Below are positions 7,002 to 16,130 of a stretch of 64,000 nt of DNA, piece by piece; the stretch's first letter is position 1; the number at the start of each line of letters is the position of its first letter. The position numbers and the translations under genes are program-made. Source of the DNA: a bacterium (GTDB lineage Bacteria > Acidobacteriota > Thermoanaerobaculia > Multivoradales > JAHEKO01). The DNA lies in NCBI GenBank assembly GCA_024224155.1, contig JAAENP010000200.1, forward strand, positions 31,300 through 95,299, written 5' to 3'. The notes below the pieces were generated by a model that saw nothing but the letters and a program-made list of their open reading frames with translations, searched no databases and had not been told where the DNA came from.

Positions 7002-9422
7002 ATGGCGAAGCGACGTCGACGGCGAAGCCGTAAGCGGCGCAAAAGGAAGTCGCTTGCGCAGGCCTTTTCCGGCTACCGGCGCGCTATTCTCGCCGCTTCG
7101 GTCGTGTTGGTGGGGCTCGGCCTGCTCTGGACGCTATGGCCTTTTTGGCAGCTTTCGGCCCGGCTCGACCAGGCGCGAGCGAGCCGGCCCTCCCGTCTGT
7201 ACGGTCGTCCGCTCTCCGTAGCGATCGGTTCGGTGGTCCGAACGCGGGACTTGACCGGCGAGCTCGATCGTCTGGGATATCGCGAGGTCGAGAGCGCGCC
7301 GGCGCGAGCCGGAGAGTTCCGGAACGCCCCAGGAGCTCTCACGGTCTTTGTTCGTGAGCGTCCCACGCCGGCCGGCTGGCGGTCTCCGGGCGTTCTCGAG
7401 ACTCGATTTCGCTCGGGCCGGGTTTCCGCGATTACATGGCAGGGGCAAGCGGTAGAGAGCGCTTCGCTCGAAGCCCCGATCCTGGCCAGTTTCGTCGGCT
7501 CCGATCGCCGCGAGAAGCGGCCGATCGCGCTCGCCGAGGTACCGGACCAGTTCGTAGAGGCGGTTCTTGCGGCCGAAGATGCGTCGTTCTACAAGCACGC
7601 CGGGCTTTCACTGCGCGGCATCGGCCGGGCGACTTGGGCCAACCTCCGCGGCCTCGAGCTGCAGCAGGGCGGCAGCACGCTCACGCAACAGCTGGTCAAG
7701 AACATCTTCCTAACCCATGAGCGCACCTTGGCGCGCAAGCTGCGCGAAGTCGTGCTCGCGATCTTGGTCGATCTGCGCTACGAGAAAGAAGAGATTCTCA
7801 GCGGCTATCTGAACGAGATCTACTGGGGTTCGAGCAGCACGGTCAATCTGATCGGGGTTGGAGCGGCTTCCTGGGCCTACTTTGGCAAGCACCCGTCGGA
7901 GCTCGATCTTTGCGAATCTGCCTTGCTTGCCGGGATGATCCATTCCCCGGGCAGCTATTCCCTGCGCAAGTCGCCGGAACGGGCGATCGAACGGCGCAAC
8001 TGGGTGCTCACGCGCATGAAGAGTCTGGGTTGGTTGAGCCCGGAAGAAGCCGAACGAACCGCGAGCCGGGGGCTGTGTTACAGCCCGCACGCGGTACCGG
8101 TGAGAAGCGCGCCGTACTTCCTCGATCTGGCCGCTGCCGAGGCCGAGCGACGCTTCGGTCTCGATCGCCTCGATTCGGCTGGATACGTGCTGCTGTCGAC
8201 ACTCGATCATCGCAGTCAGAGAGCTGCCGAAGAGGCGGTTGCCTGGGGGCTCGAAGCCCTCGAGAAGGGCTGGGAGAAGTCACGTGGCCGGCAGGGAGAG
8301 CTGCAGGCCGCCCTGGTGTCGATCGAGCCGGAGACCGGCGAGATCCTGGCCTATCTTGGTGGCCGTGATTACCGCGCCAGCCAGTTCGATCGAGCGTCTC
8401 TGGCCCGGCGGCAGGCGGGAAGTGCCTTCAAGCCGATCGTTTACGCTGCGGCTTTCGAAAAGGGTACGGTGTCGCCAGCGTCGTTCGTCGAAGACGCCCC
8501 CTTGACGGTATTGCTGGCCAACCGCCGCTGGTCGCCCCAAAACTCCGACGGGGATTTCCGCGGCTGGGTTACGGTTCGCACCGCGCTCGAGCGCAGCCTG
8601 AACATACCGACCGTGCGCGTGGCTCTCGACGTTGGGCTGCCCGCAATCGTCGAGACCGCCCACGGCTTGGGCGTCCAGACGCCGCTAGAGGAAGTTCCGG
8701 CGCTGGCGTTGGGGGCGTTCGAAGTCACGCCGCTCGACCTGGCCACGGTCTATGCGACCCTTGCCGCCGGCGGCGTACGCTCCAGCGCCCACGCGCTGCG
8801 TGGAGTTCTGGACTCGGCCGGTCAACCGATCGGTGGGACGCCGTTGCCGAAACCCGTGCGGGCGCTGAGCGCCGAAGCCACATTCGTTCTGACCAGTGTT
8901 TTGCGTGGAGTCGTCGAGCAGGGCACCGGAGCGGGCGTGCGTCGGCAGGGACTTCTTGACCCGGTCGCCGGCAAGACCGGCACCACCAACGATCGCCGCG
9001 ACAGCTGGTTCGGGGGCTACTCGCCGGGCCGGGCGACCCTGGTCTGGGTGGGCTATGACGACAACTCGGCCACGCAGCTCTCGGGAGCCCGCGCGGCACT
9101 ACCGATCTGGACTCGGTTCACGTACAAGGTGCGCCCGGTCGGGGGGTACAGCGTGCCGGTACAGCCTCGCGGGGTGCTGACGGCGGTCATCGATCCTGCC
9201 AGCGGTCAGCTCGCGACCGGGGCCTGCCCGGATGTGATCACCGAGTTCTTCCTCGAGGACGATCTGCCGGAGCGCATTTGCCGGCTGCACGGTGACTGGC
9301 AGGACTGGAGCTCGACGGTGGTTGTGGGAGATCCCAACTGGCGCTTGCAGAGGCCGAAGCGGCGTCCTTGGCGCTGGCTGTCGAAGGTTTTCGGCAAGAA
9401 GCGTGGCGGCAAGAAGCCATAG
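7002..9422 (+). CDS. Bifunctional class A penicillin-binding protein (PBP1B-like)
   Basis: 806 residues. A very basic cytoplasmic tail (residues 1-27) precedes one membrane helix (about 28-50). A UB2H-like region follows, then a GT51 glycosyltransferase domain with catalytic Glu192 in EDASFYKHAG and the GGSTLTQQLVKN motif. The transpeptidase domain has S474-x-x-K477 (GSAFK), S532-L-N and K658-T-G. It polymerises lipid II and crosslinks peptidoglycan in the periplasm. The UB2H-like segment between membrane helix and GT51 points to PBP1B rather than PBP1A. It is transcribed divergently from the ABC-F gene and ends just before an inverted copy of the dispersed hairpin repeat. Confidence 0.92.
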   Translation: MAKRRRRRSRKRRKRKSLAQAFSGYRRAILAASVVLVGLGLLWTLWPFWQLSARLDQARASRPSRLYGRPLSVAIGSVVRTRDLTGELDRLGYREVESAPARAGEFRNAPGALTVFVRERPTPAGWRSPGVLETRFRSGRVSAITWQGQAVESASLEAPILASFVGSDRREKRPIALAEVPDQFVEAVLAAEDASFYKHAGLSLRGIGRATWANLRGLELQQGGSTLTQQLVKNIFLTHERTLARKLREVVLAILVDLRYEKEEILSGYLNEIYWGSSSTVNLIGVGAASWAYFGKHPSELDLCESALLAGMIHSPGSYSLRKSPERAIERRNWVLTRMKSLGWLSPEEAERTASRGLCYSPHAVPVRSAPYFLDLAAAEAERRFGLDRLDSAGYVLLSTLDHRSQRAAEEAVAWGLEALEKGWEKSRGRQGELQAALVSIEPETGEILAYLGGRDYRASQFDRASLARRQAGSAFKPIVYAAAFEKGTVSPASFVEDAPLTVLLANRRWSPQNSDGDFRGWVTVRTALERSLNIPTVRVALDVGLPAIVETAHGLGVQTPLEEVPALALGAFEVTPLDLATVYATLAAGGVRSSAHALRGVLDSAGQPIGGTPLPKPVRALSAEATFVLTSVLRGVVEQGTGAGVRRQGLLDPVAGKTGTTNDRRDSWFGGYSPGRATLVWVGYDDNSATQLSGARAALPIWTRFTYKVRPVGGYSVPVQPRGVLTAVIDPASGQLATGACPDVITEFFLEDDLPERICRLHGDWQDWSSTVVVGDPNWRLQRPKRRPWRWLSKVFGKKRGGKKP

Positions 9423-9430
9423 GCGGCTTC

Positions 9431-9471
9431 GAAGACGAGTCGGGAGGGGACACGAAGGAGTCGTGTCCCCG
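9431..9471 (-). repeat. Dispersed hairpin repeat, copy 2 (inverted)
   Basis: Read on the minus strand this matches copies 1 and 3: the same 10-bp stem (9446-9455 with 9461-9470), a 5-nt loop, then TCCCGACT and a final GAAG. It lies 8 nt after the PBP stop codon but points the opposite way from copies 1 and 3 relative to the upstream gene. That argues against a simple transcription terminator. Confidence 0.8.
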
Positions 9472-9522
9472 GTATGATGCTTGGTTGGTCGGGGCCGCAA
9501 AACCGCGCCCCGTCACTCATAC

Positions 9523-12369
9523 ATGCCGCCAGCTGCAGCCATCGAAGTCTTCGGAGCCCGAACCCACAACCTCAAGAACATCGACTGCCGCGTCCCGCAC
9601 GAACGGGTCACGGTGGTGACCGGTCTCTCGGGCTCCGGTAAGTCGTCGCTCGCCTTCGACACGATCTATGCCGAGGGCCAGCGGCGGTTCGTCGAGTCGA
9701 TCTCGACCTACGCGCGCCAGTTCCTGCGTCAGATGGAACGGCCTCCGGTACGCGCCGTCAACAACGTCTTGCCCGCGGTGGCTCTGGAGGCCAAGAACAA
9801 CGTCCGTAACGCGCGTTCGACCGTTGCGACATTGGCCGAGATAGCGGACGTTCTGCGCTTGCTCTTTACCCATCTGGGCGAGATTCGATGCCCGAACGAT
9901 GGCGAGCTCGCGCACGCGTTTTCGGTAGATGAGATCGCGGCCGAGCTCGACGGCGGGGTCGTCGGCGACCGGTTCACGCTGCTCGCTCACGTGCCGCGCC
10001 CGAAACGAAAGGCCGGCGAGGCACTGGCCGAGCTGGTTCGCCAAGGCTACACTCGGATCTGGCTGGACGGCGATATCCAGCGCATCCACTCCAAGTCGCG
10101 CTGGCTCAAGAAGAACGATCCGCTCATGGTGGTCCTGGGCAGGTTTCAAGCCGGAGGCAGCTCGGACCTGGCAGGTTCTCTGGAGACCGCCCTGGCCATG
10201 GGGCATGGCGCCGTCGAGGCCGTGGGTGCGGTCGGAACGGTCGGAGTGACGGGAACCGGGCGCAGGTTCTTCTCGACCGAGCTCTGCTGTCCGCGGTGTG
10301 CCAGGATCTTTCGCCGCCCGCAGCCGGCGCTGTTTTCGTTCAACTCGCCGCTCGGAGCCTGCTCGGAGTGTCAGGGCTTCGGTCGGGTGATCGGTGTCGA
10401 TCCCGAGCGAGTAATTCCCGATGACGGCAAGACCCTGGCCGAGAGGCCGATCGCACCCTGGAATACGAAAGCCTACGAGGACCGCCACGAACGCCTGATC
10501 GAAGCTTGTCTGGAGCGTGGCGTTCCGCTGGACGTACCCTGGAGGGACCTACCGAAGGAAACGCGTGACTGGGTGTGGAGTGGTAAGGGGAGCTTCGTGA
10601 GCCTGGACCGGTTCTTCCGCTGGCTCGAGCGGCGCTCGTACAAGGTTCACGTCCGCGTTCTGCTGGCTCGCTACCGTTCCTATGATCCGTGTCCGTCGTG
10701 TCTTGGACGCAGATTCAAGGACGAGTCCTGCCTGGTTCGTCTCAACAACCGGGCGCTGCCCGAGTTCTACGCCATGAGCGTCGAGGAAATGAACGGTTGG
10801 CTCGACGAGGTCGAGTGGAGTCCGCGTCAGATCGAAGTCGGCGGCCATCTCATTGAAGAACTGCGCGAGCGGGTCGGCGTTCTATCGAGAGTCGGGCTCG
10901 ATTACCTCACCCTGGACCGCCAGTCGCGGACGCTCTCCGGCGGAGAGACTCAGAGAATCCAGCTCGCGGCAGCACTGGGCTCGGGCCTGACCAGCACGCT
11001 CTACGTGCTCGATGAGCCGACGATCGGCCTGCATCCACAGGACAGTGGGCGGCTGGTCGATCTGCTTCGCACGCTCGCGGACCGAGGCAATACGGTCCTG
11101 GTTGTCGAGCACGATCGGACCGTCATCGAGGGCGCCGATCACATCATCGATCTCGGTCCGTCGGCCGGAGAGAGCGGCGGGGAAGTCCTCGCCGAGGGCT
11201 CGCTCCAGGAGATTCTCGATTGTCCGGCCTCGGCGACCGGGTCCTATCTCAGGGCGCGCACCAACACCGCGGCCCGCCGCCATTTGGCGCGCTTTCGGCG
11301 AGAGAGCCGCGCGGACTCTTCGTCCGCGGCCAAGAGCGGTCCCGAAATGTTCGAGATCCTCGGCGCAAGCGCTAACAACATCCGCGATCTCGACGTCCGC
11401 TTTCCTCAAAGGACCTTGGTCGCGGTCACGGGGGTTTCAGGGTCGGGCAAATCCACGCTGGTCGAAAACCTGATCTACGCGAACGTCGAAGGCAGCAGGA
11501 AGGTCCTCGCCCTGGAGCGCGGGCGCTACCGGGAGCTGTCGGGCTTCGATGCGGTTGCCGAGGTCTTGCTGGTCGACCAGAGTCCGATTGGGCGCTCGAG
11601 CCGCTCGAATCCGGTCACCTATATCAAGGCCTACGACGAGATCAGGCGCCTGTTCGCGGCGACACCGCAGGCCCGGCGCAACGGCATCACCGCGGGTCAC
11701 TTCTCGTTCAACGTCGACAAGGGCCGCTGCCAGAACTGCAAGGGAACCGGTGAGGTCGAGGTCGACATGCAGTTCATGGCCGCGGTAACGGTGCGGTGCG
11801 AGCAGTGCCAGGGAAGCCGATTTCGCGATTCGGTACTGGAGGTCAAGTTCCGGGGCTTGGATATTGCCCGGACTCTCGCAATGTCCGTCGATCGCGGCTT
11901 GCAGCACTTTGCCCAGCACGCCAAGCTCTGCCGAAAGCTGCGTCAGCTCGCCGATGCGGGGCTCGGCTATCTGGGTCTGGGGCAGTCGACCGCTACCCTC
12001 TCCGGCGGCGAGGCCCAGCGACTCAAACTCGCCGCGTTTCTAGGCGGCGCTTACGGGTCGAAGCCCAGGCTCTTTCTCTTCGACGAGCCGACCACGGGTC
12101 TCCACTTCGCCGACATCGACCTACTCAGCCGCACGTTGCGACGCCTGGTCGAGTCCGGCCATTCGGTTCTCGTCGTCGAGCACAGTCCGGACCTGATCGC
12201 GCGCTGCGATTGGATCGTCGACCTCGGGCCGGGTGGCGGCTTCCGGGGCGGGCGGTTGCTGTTCAGTGGCACGACCGAAGAGTTCCTGCGCTCGGGAGAA
12301 GGACCGACGGCGCGTGAGTTGCGTAAACACCTACAGTGGCCACGTGAACCCTCGGCGGCCATAGGATAG
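9523..12369 (+). CDS. uvrA: UvrA-family excinuclease ATPase (divergent)
   Basis: 948 residues, the standard UvrA length. Both ATPase modules are complete: GLSGSGKSS (about residue 34-42) with LSGGETQR and DEPTIGLHP, then GVSGSGKST with LSGGEAQR and DEPTTGLH. Zinc-ligand pairs CPRC/CSEC, CPSC and CQNC/CEQC are present. UvrA finds bulky DNA lesions and loads UvrB. The segment after the first Walker A ([20 protein letters not shown]) and the [10 protein letters not shown] region differ from the usual SPAISI and HFLPDV, so this may be a paralogue rather than the housekeeping UvrA. ATG 9523 is used because homology starts there; an in-frame TTG lies at 9481. Confidence 0.85.
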   Translation: MPPAAAIEVFGARTHNLKNIDCRVPHERVTVVTGLSGSGKSSLAFDTIYAEGQRRFVESISTYARQFLRQMERPPVRAVNNVLPAVALEAKNNVRNARSTVATLAEIADVLRLLFTHLGEIRCPNDGELAHAFSVDEIAAELDGGVVGDRFTLLAHVPRPKRKAGEALAELVRQGYTRIWLDGDIQRIHSKSRWLKKNDPLMVVLGRFQAGGSSDLAGSLETALAMGHGAVEAVGAVGTVGVTGTGRRFFSTELCCPRCARIFRRPQPALFSFNSPLGACSECQGFGRVIGVDPERVIPDDGKTLAERPIAPWNTKAYEDRHERLIEACLERGVPLDVPWRDLPKETRDWVWSGKGSFVSLDRFFRWLERRSYKVHVRVLLARYRSYDPCPSCLGRRFKDESCLVRLNNRALPEFYAMSVEEMNGWLDEVEWSPRQIEVGGHLIEELRERVGVLSRVGLDYLTLDRQSRTLSGGETQRIQLAAALGSGLTSTLYVLDEPTIGLHPQDSGRLVDLLRTLADRGNTVLVVEHDRTVIEGADHIIDLGPSAGESGGEVLAEGSLQEILDCPASATGSYLRARTNTAARRHLARFRRESRADSSSAAKSGPEMFEILGASANNIRDLDVRFPQRTLVAVTGVSGSGKSTLVENLIYANVEGSRKVLALERGRYRELSGFDAVAEVLLVDQSPIGRSSRSNPVTYIKAYDEIRRLFAATPQARRNGITAGHFSFNVDKGRCQNCKGTGEVEVDMQFMAAVTVRCEQCQGSRFRDSVLEVKFRGLDIARTLAMSVDRGLQHFAQHAKLCRKLRQLADAGLGYLGLGQSTATLSGGEAQRLKLAAFLGGAYGSKPRLFLFDEPTTGLHFADIDLLSRTLRRLVESGHSVLVVEHSPDLIARCDWIVDLGPGGGFRGGRLLFSGTTEEFLRSGEGPTARELRKHLQWPREPSAAIG

Positions 12370-12376
12370 ACATGAC

Positions 12377-13342
12377 ATGTTGACGGAGAGATTGGCAACG
12401 CGGCCCGGACCGGGCCGGCTCGGACTCGCGAGCGGGGTGCTTCTCGGTGTGGTCTTTGTGGTCGCCGCGATTCCCAAGGCGCTCGACCCGATGGCCTTCG
12501 CCGAGCAGATCCGATTCGAGGGACTCGACTTCGCGATCCCAGCGGACTTCCTCGCCTGGCTGGTGATTGTCGTCGAGGCCTGCCTCGGGGTCGCGCTGAT
12601 CGTCGGCCTTCGCAGGCGTTGGGTCCTGGTGCCGACCGGCTTCTTGGTGATCTTCTTCGTCTTCTTGACGGCACGCTCCTACATACGCTGGATGAGCGGC
12701 GAGCTCGACGACGCTTCGGCGTGCGGATGCTTCGGCAATCTCGTCGATCGGAGCCCGGCGGAAGCGTTCTGGCAAGACCTGTTCTTGCTCGTGCCGCCTT
12801 TTCTGCTCGCCGCTTTCATCGGAAAGGGTTACGCAGCCGCGGGCAAGAGCTGGCGCGTGCTCTTGGTCACCTTCGCTACCCTTGCCGTGGCGATTCTGGC
12901 GTGGGCCTCGCCGCGGCTGCCCTTGGATGATGCGGCGACGCGACTCCGGGTCGGCAAGCGTATCGACGGCTTCTGCGCCGGCGCCAACAGGCCGGGGTCC
13001 GAGCGCGTGTGTCTCGACATTCTGGTTCCCGAGCTCCTCGAGGGCCGCCACCTGGTGACGGTGGACGCTCTCGATCGTGCCGAGATTGATGAGACCGTCG
13101 ACGTTCTGGACCGGGCGGCGACCGAGTCGGCGGGGATGTCAGTTTGGCTTCTCGCTGATGCCTCGGATGAGCAGGTGATGGCGTTCTTCTGGGAATGGGG
13201 CCCGCGATTCGAGGTTCGGGAGACGCCGCTGCCACTGCTCCGGCCTCTCTACAGAATGCTGCCGCGATCGTTCGCGGTGGAGGACGGCAGGGTGACGCGC
13301 ACCTGGGCGGGGCTGCCGGAGCCAGGGCCCGCGTTCGAGTAG
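12377..13342 (+). CDS. MauE/DoxX-like membrane protein with C-terminal thioredoxin-like region
   Basis: 321 residues. The N-terminal half has about four hydrophobic helices (about 18-36, 50-72, 77-95, 128-146) with the motif ACGCFG after the third, as in MauE and related DoxX-type proteins thought to move redox equivalents across the membrane. A further helix near 160-178 leads to a soluble C-terminal part (about 185-321) with a possible thioredoxin-like fold but no CxxC. It lies 7 nt after uvrA and upstream of a secreted CPAC thioredoxin, so the two may form a membrane-periplasm thiol relay. This is an inference from family and context. Confidence 0.6.
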   Translation: MLTERLATRPGPGRLGLASGVLLGVVFVVAAIPKALDPMAFAEQIRFEGLDFAIPADFLAWLVIVVEACLGVALIVGLRRRWVLVPTGFLVIFFVFLTARSYIRWMSGELDDASACGCFGNLVDRSPAEAFWQDLFLLVPPFLLAAFIGKGYAAAGKSWRVLLVTFATLAVAILAWASPRLPLDDAATRLRVGKRIDGFCAGANRPGSERVCLDILVPELLEGRHLVTVDALDRAEIDETVDVLDRAATESAGMSVWLLADASDEQVMAFFWEWGPRFEVRETPLPLLRPLYRMLPRSFAVEDGRVTRTWAGLPEPGPAFE

Positions 13343-13454
13343 ACGGGGTTGTCCATGACCGCTCGAGCGCCGCTGGAACGAAATGTGCACCTCATGGTGC
13401 GATAATGCCCGCATTGGCGCGGGCGATGGAGCCCGCGATCTGGAGGTTCACTCG

Positions 13455-14288
13455 ATGAAATTCGGCTTTTCGATCTCACTTTCAAGTCGCGTCGTAGCTG
13501 CGACGCTTCTGCTGGCGGCCTGGCCACTGTTCACGAGCGGTCCGGCAACGGCACGATCCCCGATCGACGAGGTGCAGCGCGGGTTCGAGTTGGTCGACGA
13601 CTACGTCGCAATGAAGGACGGCAACGACCTCGAGGCTCGGATCTACTCCTCCTCGGCAAGCCGGGCGATTCTGATCGTTCCCGAGGACATAATGGCTCCG
13701 GCGGTCATCCTCTGGCCGCGGACCCGCGAGGTCGAGTCGCTGAAATCGATGAAGGTACAGACGCTGACCGGCGGCTTCGCCGAGGTCAAGAAGGACGCGG
13801 TTGCGGCGCTCCACCCCGCGTTCCAGGTCGTCGGCACGAACGTGGTGTTCGATGTGGGGGGCGTCGAGATGCGCCTCAAGCCGAAGCCGCCTCTCGTCGG
13901 GCTCTACGACGCTCCCGAGATGCTCGGCAGTTCCGCCGTCTACAAACGACGGGCGGAGGACTACACGCCGAGCGCGGAGATGCTCGAGAAACTCGGCCGG
14001 TTGAGCAGCAACGTCCGGGTTCGGGTGTTCTTCGGCACCTGGTGTCCAGCCTGCGGGCAGATGGTCCCCCGAATCCTGACCGTGGCTGAAAACCTGGGCG
14101 AGTCCAACCTGAACTTCGAGTTCTACGGCCTGCCCAAGGGATTCGCGGGCGAGCCCGAGGCCGAGCGCCATGACATCCATTCGGTGCCGACCGGCGTGAT
14201 CTTCGTCGACGAGCAAGAGGTCGGGCGAATTCAGGGTAACGATTGGCGCAGCCCGGAGTCGGCGCTCTGGAACCTGCTCGGTTCCTGA
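13455..14288 (+). CDS. Secreted thioredoxin-fold protein (CPAC motif)
   Basis: 277 residues. ATG 13455 was chosen because it has GGAGG 8 nt upstream and starts a clean signal peptide (hydrophobic core about 16-28, likely cleavage after PATA). The middle (about 40-175) is not recognised. The C-terminal part has FFGTWCPACGQMVP, the active-site disulfide motif of TlpA/DsbE-like thioredoxins. It is probably a periplasmic thiol reductase or oxidase. It follows the MauE/DoxX-like gene, which could supply or accept electrons through its ACGCFG motif. Confidence 0.65.
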   Translation: MKFGFSISLSSRVVAATLLLAAWPLFTSGPATARSPIDEVQRGFELVDDYVAMKDGNDLEARIYSSSASRAILIVPEDIMAPAVILWPRTREVESLKSMKVQTLTGGFAEVKKDAVAALHPAFQVVGTNVVFDVGGVEMRLKPKPPLVGLYDAPEMLGSSAVYKRRAEDYTPSAEMLEKLGRLSSNVRVRVFFGTWCPACGQMVPRILTVAENLGESNLNFEFYGLPKGFAGEPEAERHDIHSVPTGVIFVDEQEVGRIQGNDWRSPESALWNLLGS

Positions 14289-14337
14289 GCCGAGTCCTCC
14301 GGTCTCGGCCGCTTCGAATACCAGCGAAAGGCTAGCG

Positions 14338-14613
14338 GTGCGCGCGACGCTCGATCACTTCGAGATCCCGGCGGCGGTCCGCGTCGGCCTCTTCGAAGGC
14401 TCGCCCGAGGTTCTGGATCGAGCCGTCCCGGTGATCAGGTTGGACGGTGAAAGACTCGAAGCCTGCCTCGATCGGGTGACCACGGCCGGAGGAAGTGTCC
14501 TTCTCGAGCCGATGCCGATCGCGGATTCGGGCCGCTTTGCGCGCTTCGCGGATCCCGAAGGCAACCGATGGGGGCTCTGGGAGCCGTCGTCGGATCCTGA
14601 CGCCCCGGCCTAG
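14338..14613 (+). CDS. Half-length VOC (glyoxalase-fold) protein
   Basis: 91 residues from a GTG with AAAGG just upstream. The end FADPEGNRWGLWEP is the hallmark last strand of a VOC module (DPxGNxxxL), and the preceding helix LEACLDRVTTAGG fits the bleomycin-resistance/glyoxalase family. Usual single-chain members are about 120-140 residues with two beta-alpha-beta-beta-beta units; only the second unit is clear here. The frame is open further upstream but has no start codon. Its stop TAG overlaps the stop of the convergent LuxE-like gene within one CTAG. Substrate unknown. Confidence 0.5.
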   Translation: MRATLDHFEIPAAVRVGLFEGSPEVLDRAVPVIRLDGERLEACLDRVTTAGGSVLLEPMPIADSGRFARFADPEGNRWGLWEPSSDPDAPA

Positions 14614-15467
14614 GCCAGAACCAGGGTATGGCTGTCGCCATCGGCTTCAATCTGAGCCGGCACCGGCTCGATGCGGTGCGCGGGCGTGTCGATCGAGGCC
14701 AGATCGAGAATCGCGAAGTGTTGGGCATCGCTCGAAGTGACGCGCGCCCAATGAGGAAAGCGAAACCACATCCCCATGGCGCCGGTCGATCCGAGCAGCG
14801 GAGTCGAAGTCGCCCGCCGGCAGAGCACGCGGCGATAGACCTCCGGAGCCAGGCCGAGGCGCGCGGCCAACGACGGGTCCCAAGAGGCCGCCTCGGCGGC
14901 CTCGATCGGCGTCAGGCAGAAGGCCTCCGACCCCGGCGGAAGCCGGAACTTGAGCGCGCGTCGCTCGAGAAGGTCGACAAGACTTGCGAAACCGGCGGCA
15001 GCGGCGAAGACCCGGACCGGGCGGTGGTCGCGCTGTCGAGCGCCGAGCCAGGAGCGAAGCTTCTTGGCATCGAGGCGCAACCCTCGAGACACCAGACTGT
15101 CCCGGGGAGCCTCGCCGGCAAGAGTCTCCATCACGGCTTCTGTTTCGGCAACGGATTCCGCGTCGACGATCAGAGAGACCGCGTCCGGCGTGAAGAGCCC
15201 TGGCAGCGAAGTGCGAACGATCTCGCGAGCGAACTCAGTGGAATTGGACGTGGCGGAGGCTCCGAAGTCACCCTTGCCGACCTGCGGAATCTCGCGCCAG
15301 TCCACGATTGACGCCGGCGTCTTGCCCAGAGCCTCGCAGTGCCGACGGTAGCCGGGAAGGTTGTCGTACTGGGTCTCGAAGAGCGCCAGAGCCAGCTCGC
15401 CGAAGTCTCTGGCACCGGCGTTGTGCGCGAAATCGAGAATCCGCCCTTCGAGGACTTGGTCGGCCAT
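14610..15467 (-). CDS. LuxE/PaaK-like acyl-protein synthetase-related protein
   Basis: 285 residues. The N-terminal region (FETQYDNLPGYRRHCEALG and the following DWREIPQV segment) resembles the start of LuxE/PaaK-type acyl-activating proteins, where an aromatic FxxQ and NxxY precede the nucleotide-binding loop. The usual TSGTTG-type loop is not visible; the equivalent place reads REIVRTSLPG. Activity is therefore doubtful. The start at 15467 was chosen over 15533 because the upstream extension is basic and would overlap the divergent ferredoxin. A GACAAT hexamer at 15480-15475 lies 7 nt before the ATG. Confidence 0.4.
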   Translation of the reverse strand: MADQVLEGRILDFAHNAGARDFGELALALFETQYDNLPGYRRHCEALGKTPASIVDWREIPQVGKGDFGASATSNSTEFAREIVRTSLPGLFTPDAVSLIVDAESVAETEAVMETLAGEAPRDSLVSRGLRLDAKKLRSWLGARQRDHRPVRVFAAAAGFASLVDLLERRALKFRLPPGSEAFCLTPIEAAEAASWDPSLAARLGLAPEVYRRVLCRRATSTPLLGSTGAMGMWFRFPHWARVTSSDAQHFAILDLASIDTPAHRIEPVPAQIEADGDSHTLVLA

Positions 15468-15515
15468 CGGCGAAATTGTCCCATGCGAGGCTCGGATCGG
15501 GTGCTTTGGGGCCTT

Positions 15516-15524
15516 TGCTAGTAT
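15516..15524 (+). promoter_or_regulatory. Candidate extended -10 (TGCTAGTAT) for the ferredoxin gene
   Basis: TGC followed by TAGTAT ends 7 nt before ATG 15532. With normal spacing transcription would start at or next to the A of the ATG. There is no Shine-Dalgarno, so the mRNA is probably leaderless. Confidence 0.5.
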
Positions 15525-15531
15525 CCGCGCC

Positions 15532-15900
15532 ATGCCTGACGAGTTCCCCTATCGCAAGAAGATCGAGATCGACAAAGCACCGCGTCCGAAGCCGCCGAAG
15601 CAAACCGCGGTGATCGATCAGACTGGTTGCACCGGCTGCGAAGCCTGTATCGCCTTTTGCCCGGTCGATTGCATCGAGATCGTGCCCGGGCCCGAGCATC
15701 CCGACTTCATGAAGCTGGTCGAGGTCGACCTGGAGCGCTGCATCGGCTGCCAGCTGTGCGCGCGCTACTGCCCCTGGGAGACCATCGATATGTGGGGTTG
15801 GGAAGAAGGGGTGGCGGTCGCGCCCAGCCTCACGGTGCGCTCGCTGATCTATGACTACGATCCCGACGAGATGCATGAAGCCGCCGAAAGCCGTTCTTGA
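15532..15900 (+). CDS. 2x[4Fe-4S] ferredoxin-like protein
   Basis: 122 residues with two full cluster motifs, CTGCEACIAFCPVDC (about 32-46) and CIGCQLCARYCPWET (about 64-78). They are followed by an acidic tail containing WGWEEGVAV. Bacterial 8-Fe ferredoxins carry electrons between oxidoreductases. The 45-residue C-terminal extension is not typical of the small clostridial type. No partner oxidoreductase is adjacent. ATG 15532 was chosen because a candidate -10 lies immediately upstream and the longer in-frame extension has no ferredoxin similarity. Confidence 0.8.
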   Translation: MPDEFPYRKKIEIDKAPRPKPPKQTAVIDQTGCTGCEACIAFCPVDCIEIVPGPEHPDFMKLVEVDLERCIGCQLCARYCPWETIDMWGWEEGVAVAPSLTVRSLIYDYDPDEMHEAAESRS

Positions 15901-15910
15901 GTTCCCGTCG

Positions 15911-16114
15911 ATGAGCTCCGACTCCAAAGCCGGCGATCCCGAGCTTTCCGCCGCTCTCAAGAAGGTCCTGGCCGTGATCTACAAGGACCACCCGCTGGCG
16001 GCCAACCAGATTCTGGTTCTCGCCGCCGAGCTGCAACGCCTCGGCGTCCATCGCCTGGTCGAAGAGCACCTCGAGAAGTACGCTCGGCGCCAGGGCAGCG
16101 GCTCGTCGGACTGA
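15911..16114 (+). CDS. Small hypothetical helical protein
   Basis: 67 residues, starting 10 nt after the ferredoxin stop. The sequence is predicted mostly helical (for example LSAALKKVLAVIYKDHPLAA and LVEEHLEKYARR) with a Ser/Gly tail, no signal peptide and no motif I recognise. It is close enough to the ferredoxin to be co-transcribed. A longer in-frame start at 15851 would overlap the ferredoxin C-terminus, so the shorter start is preferred. Confidence 0.5.
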   Translation: MSSDSKAGDPELSAALKKVLAVIYKDHPLAANQILVLAAELQRLGVHRLVEEHLEKYARRQGSGSSD

Positions 16115-16130
16115 AGGTTCCCGACTGGGC

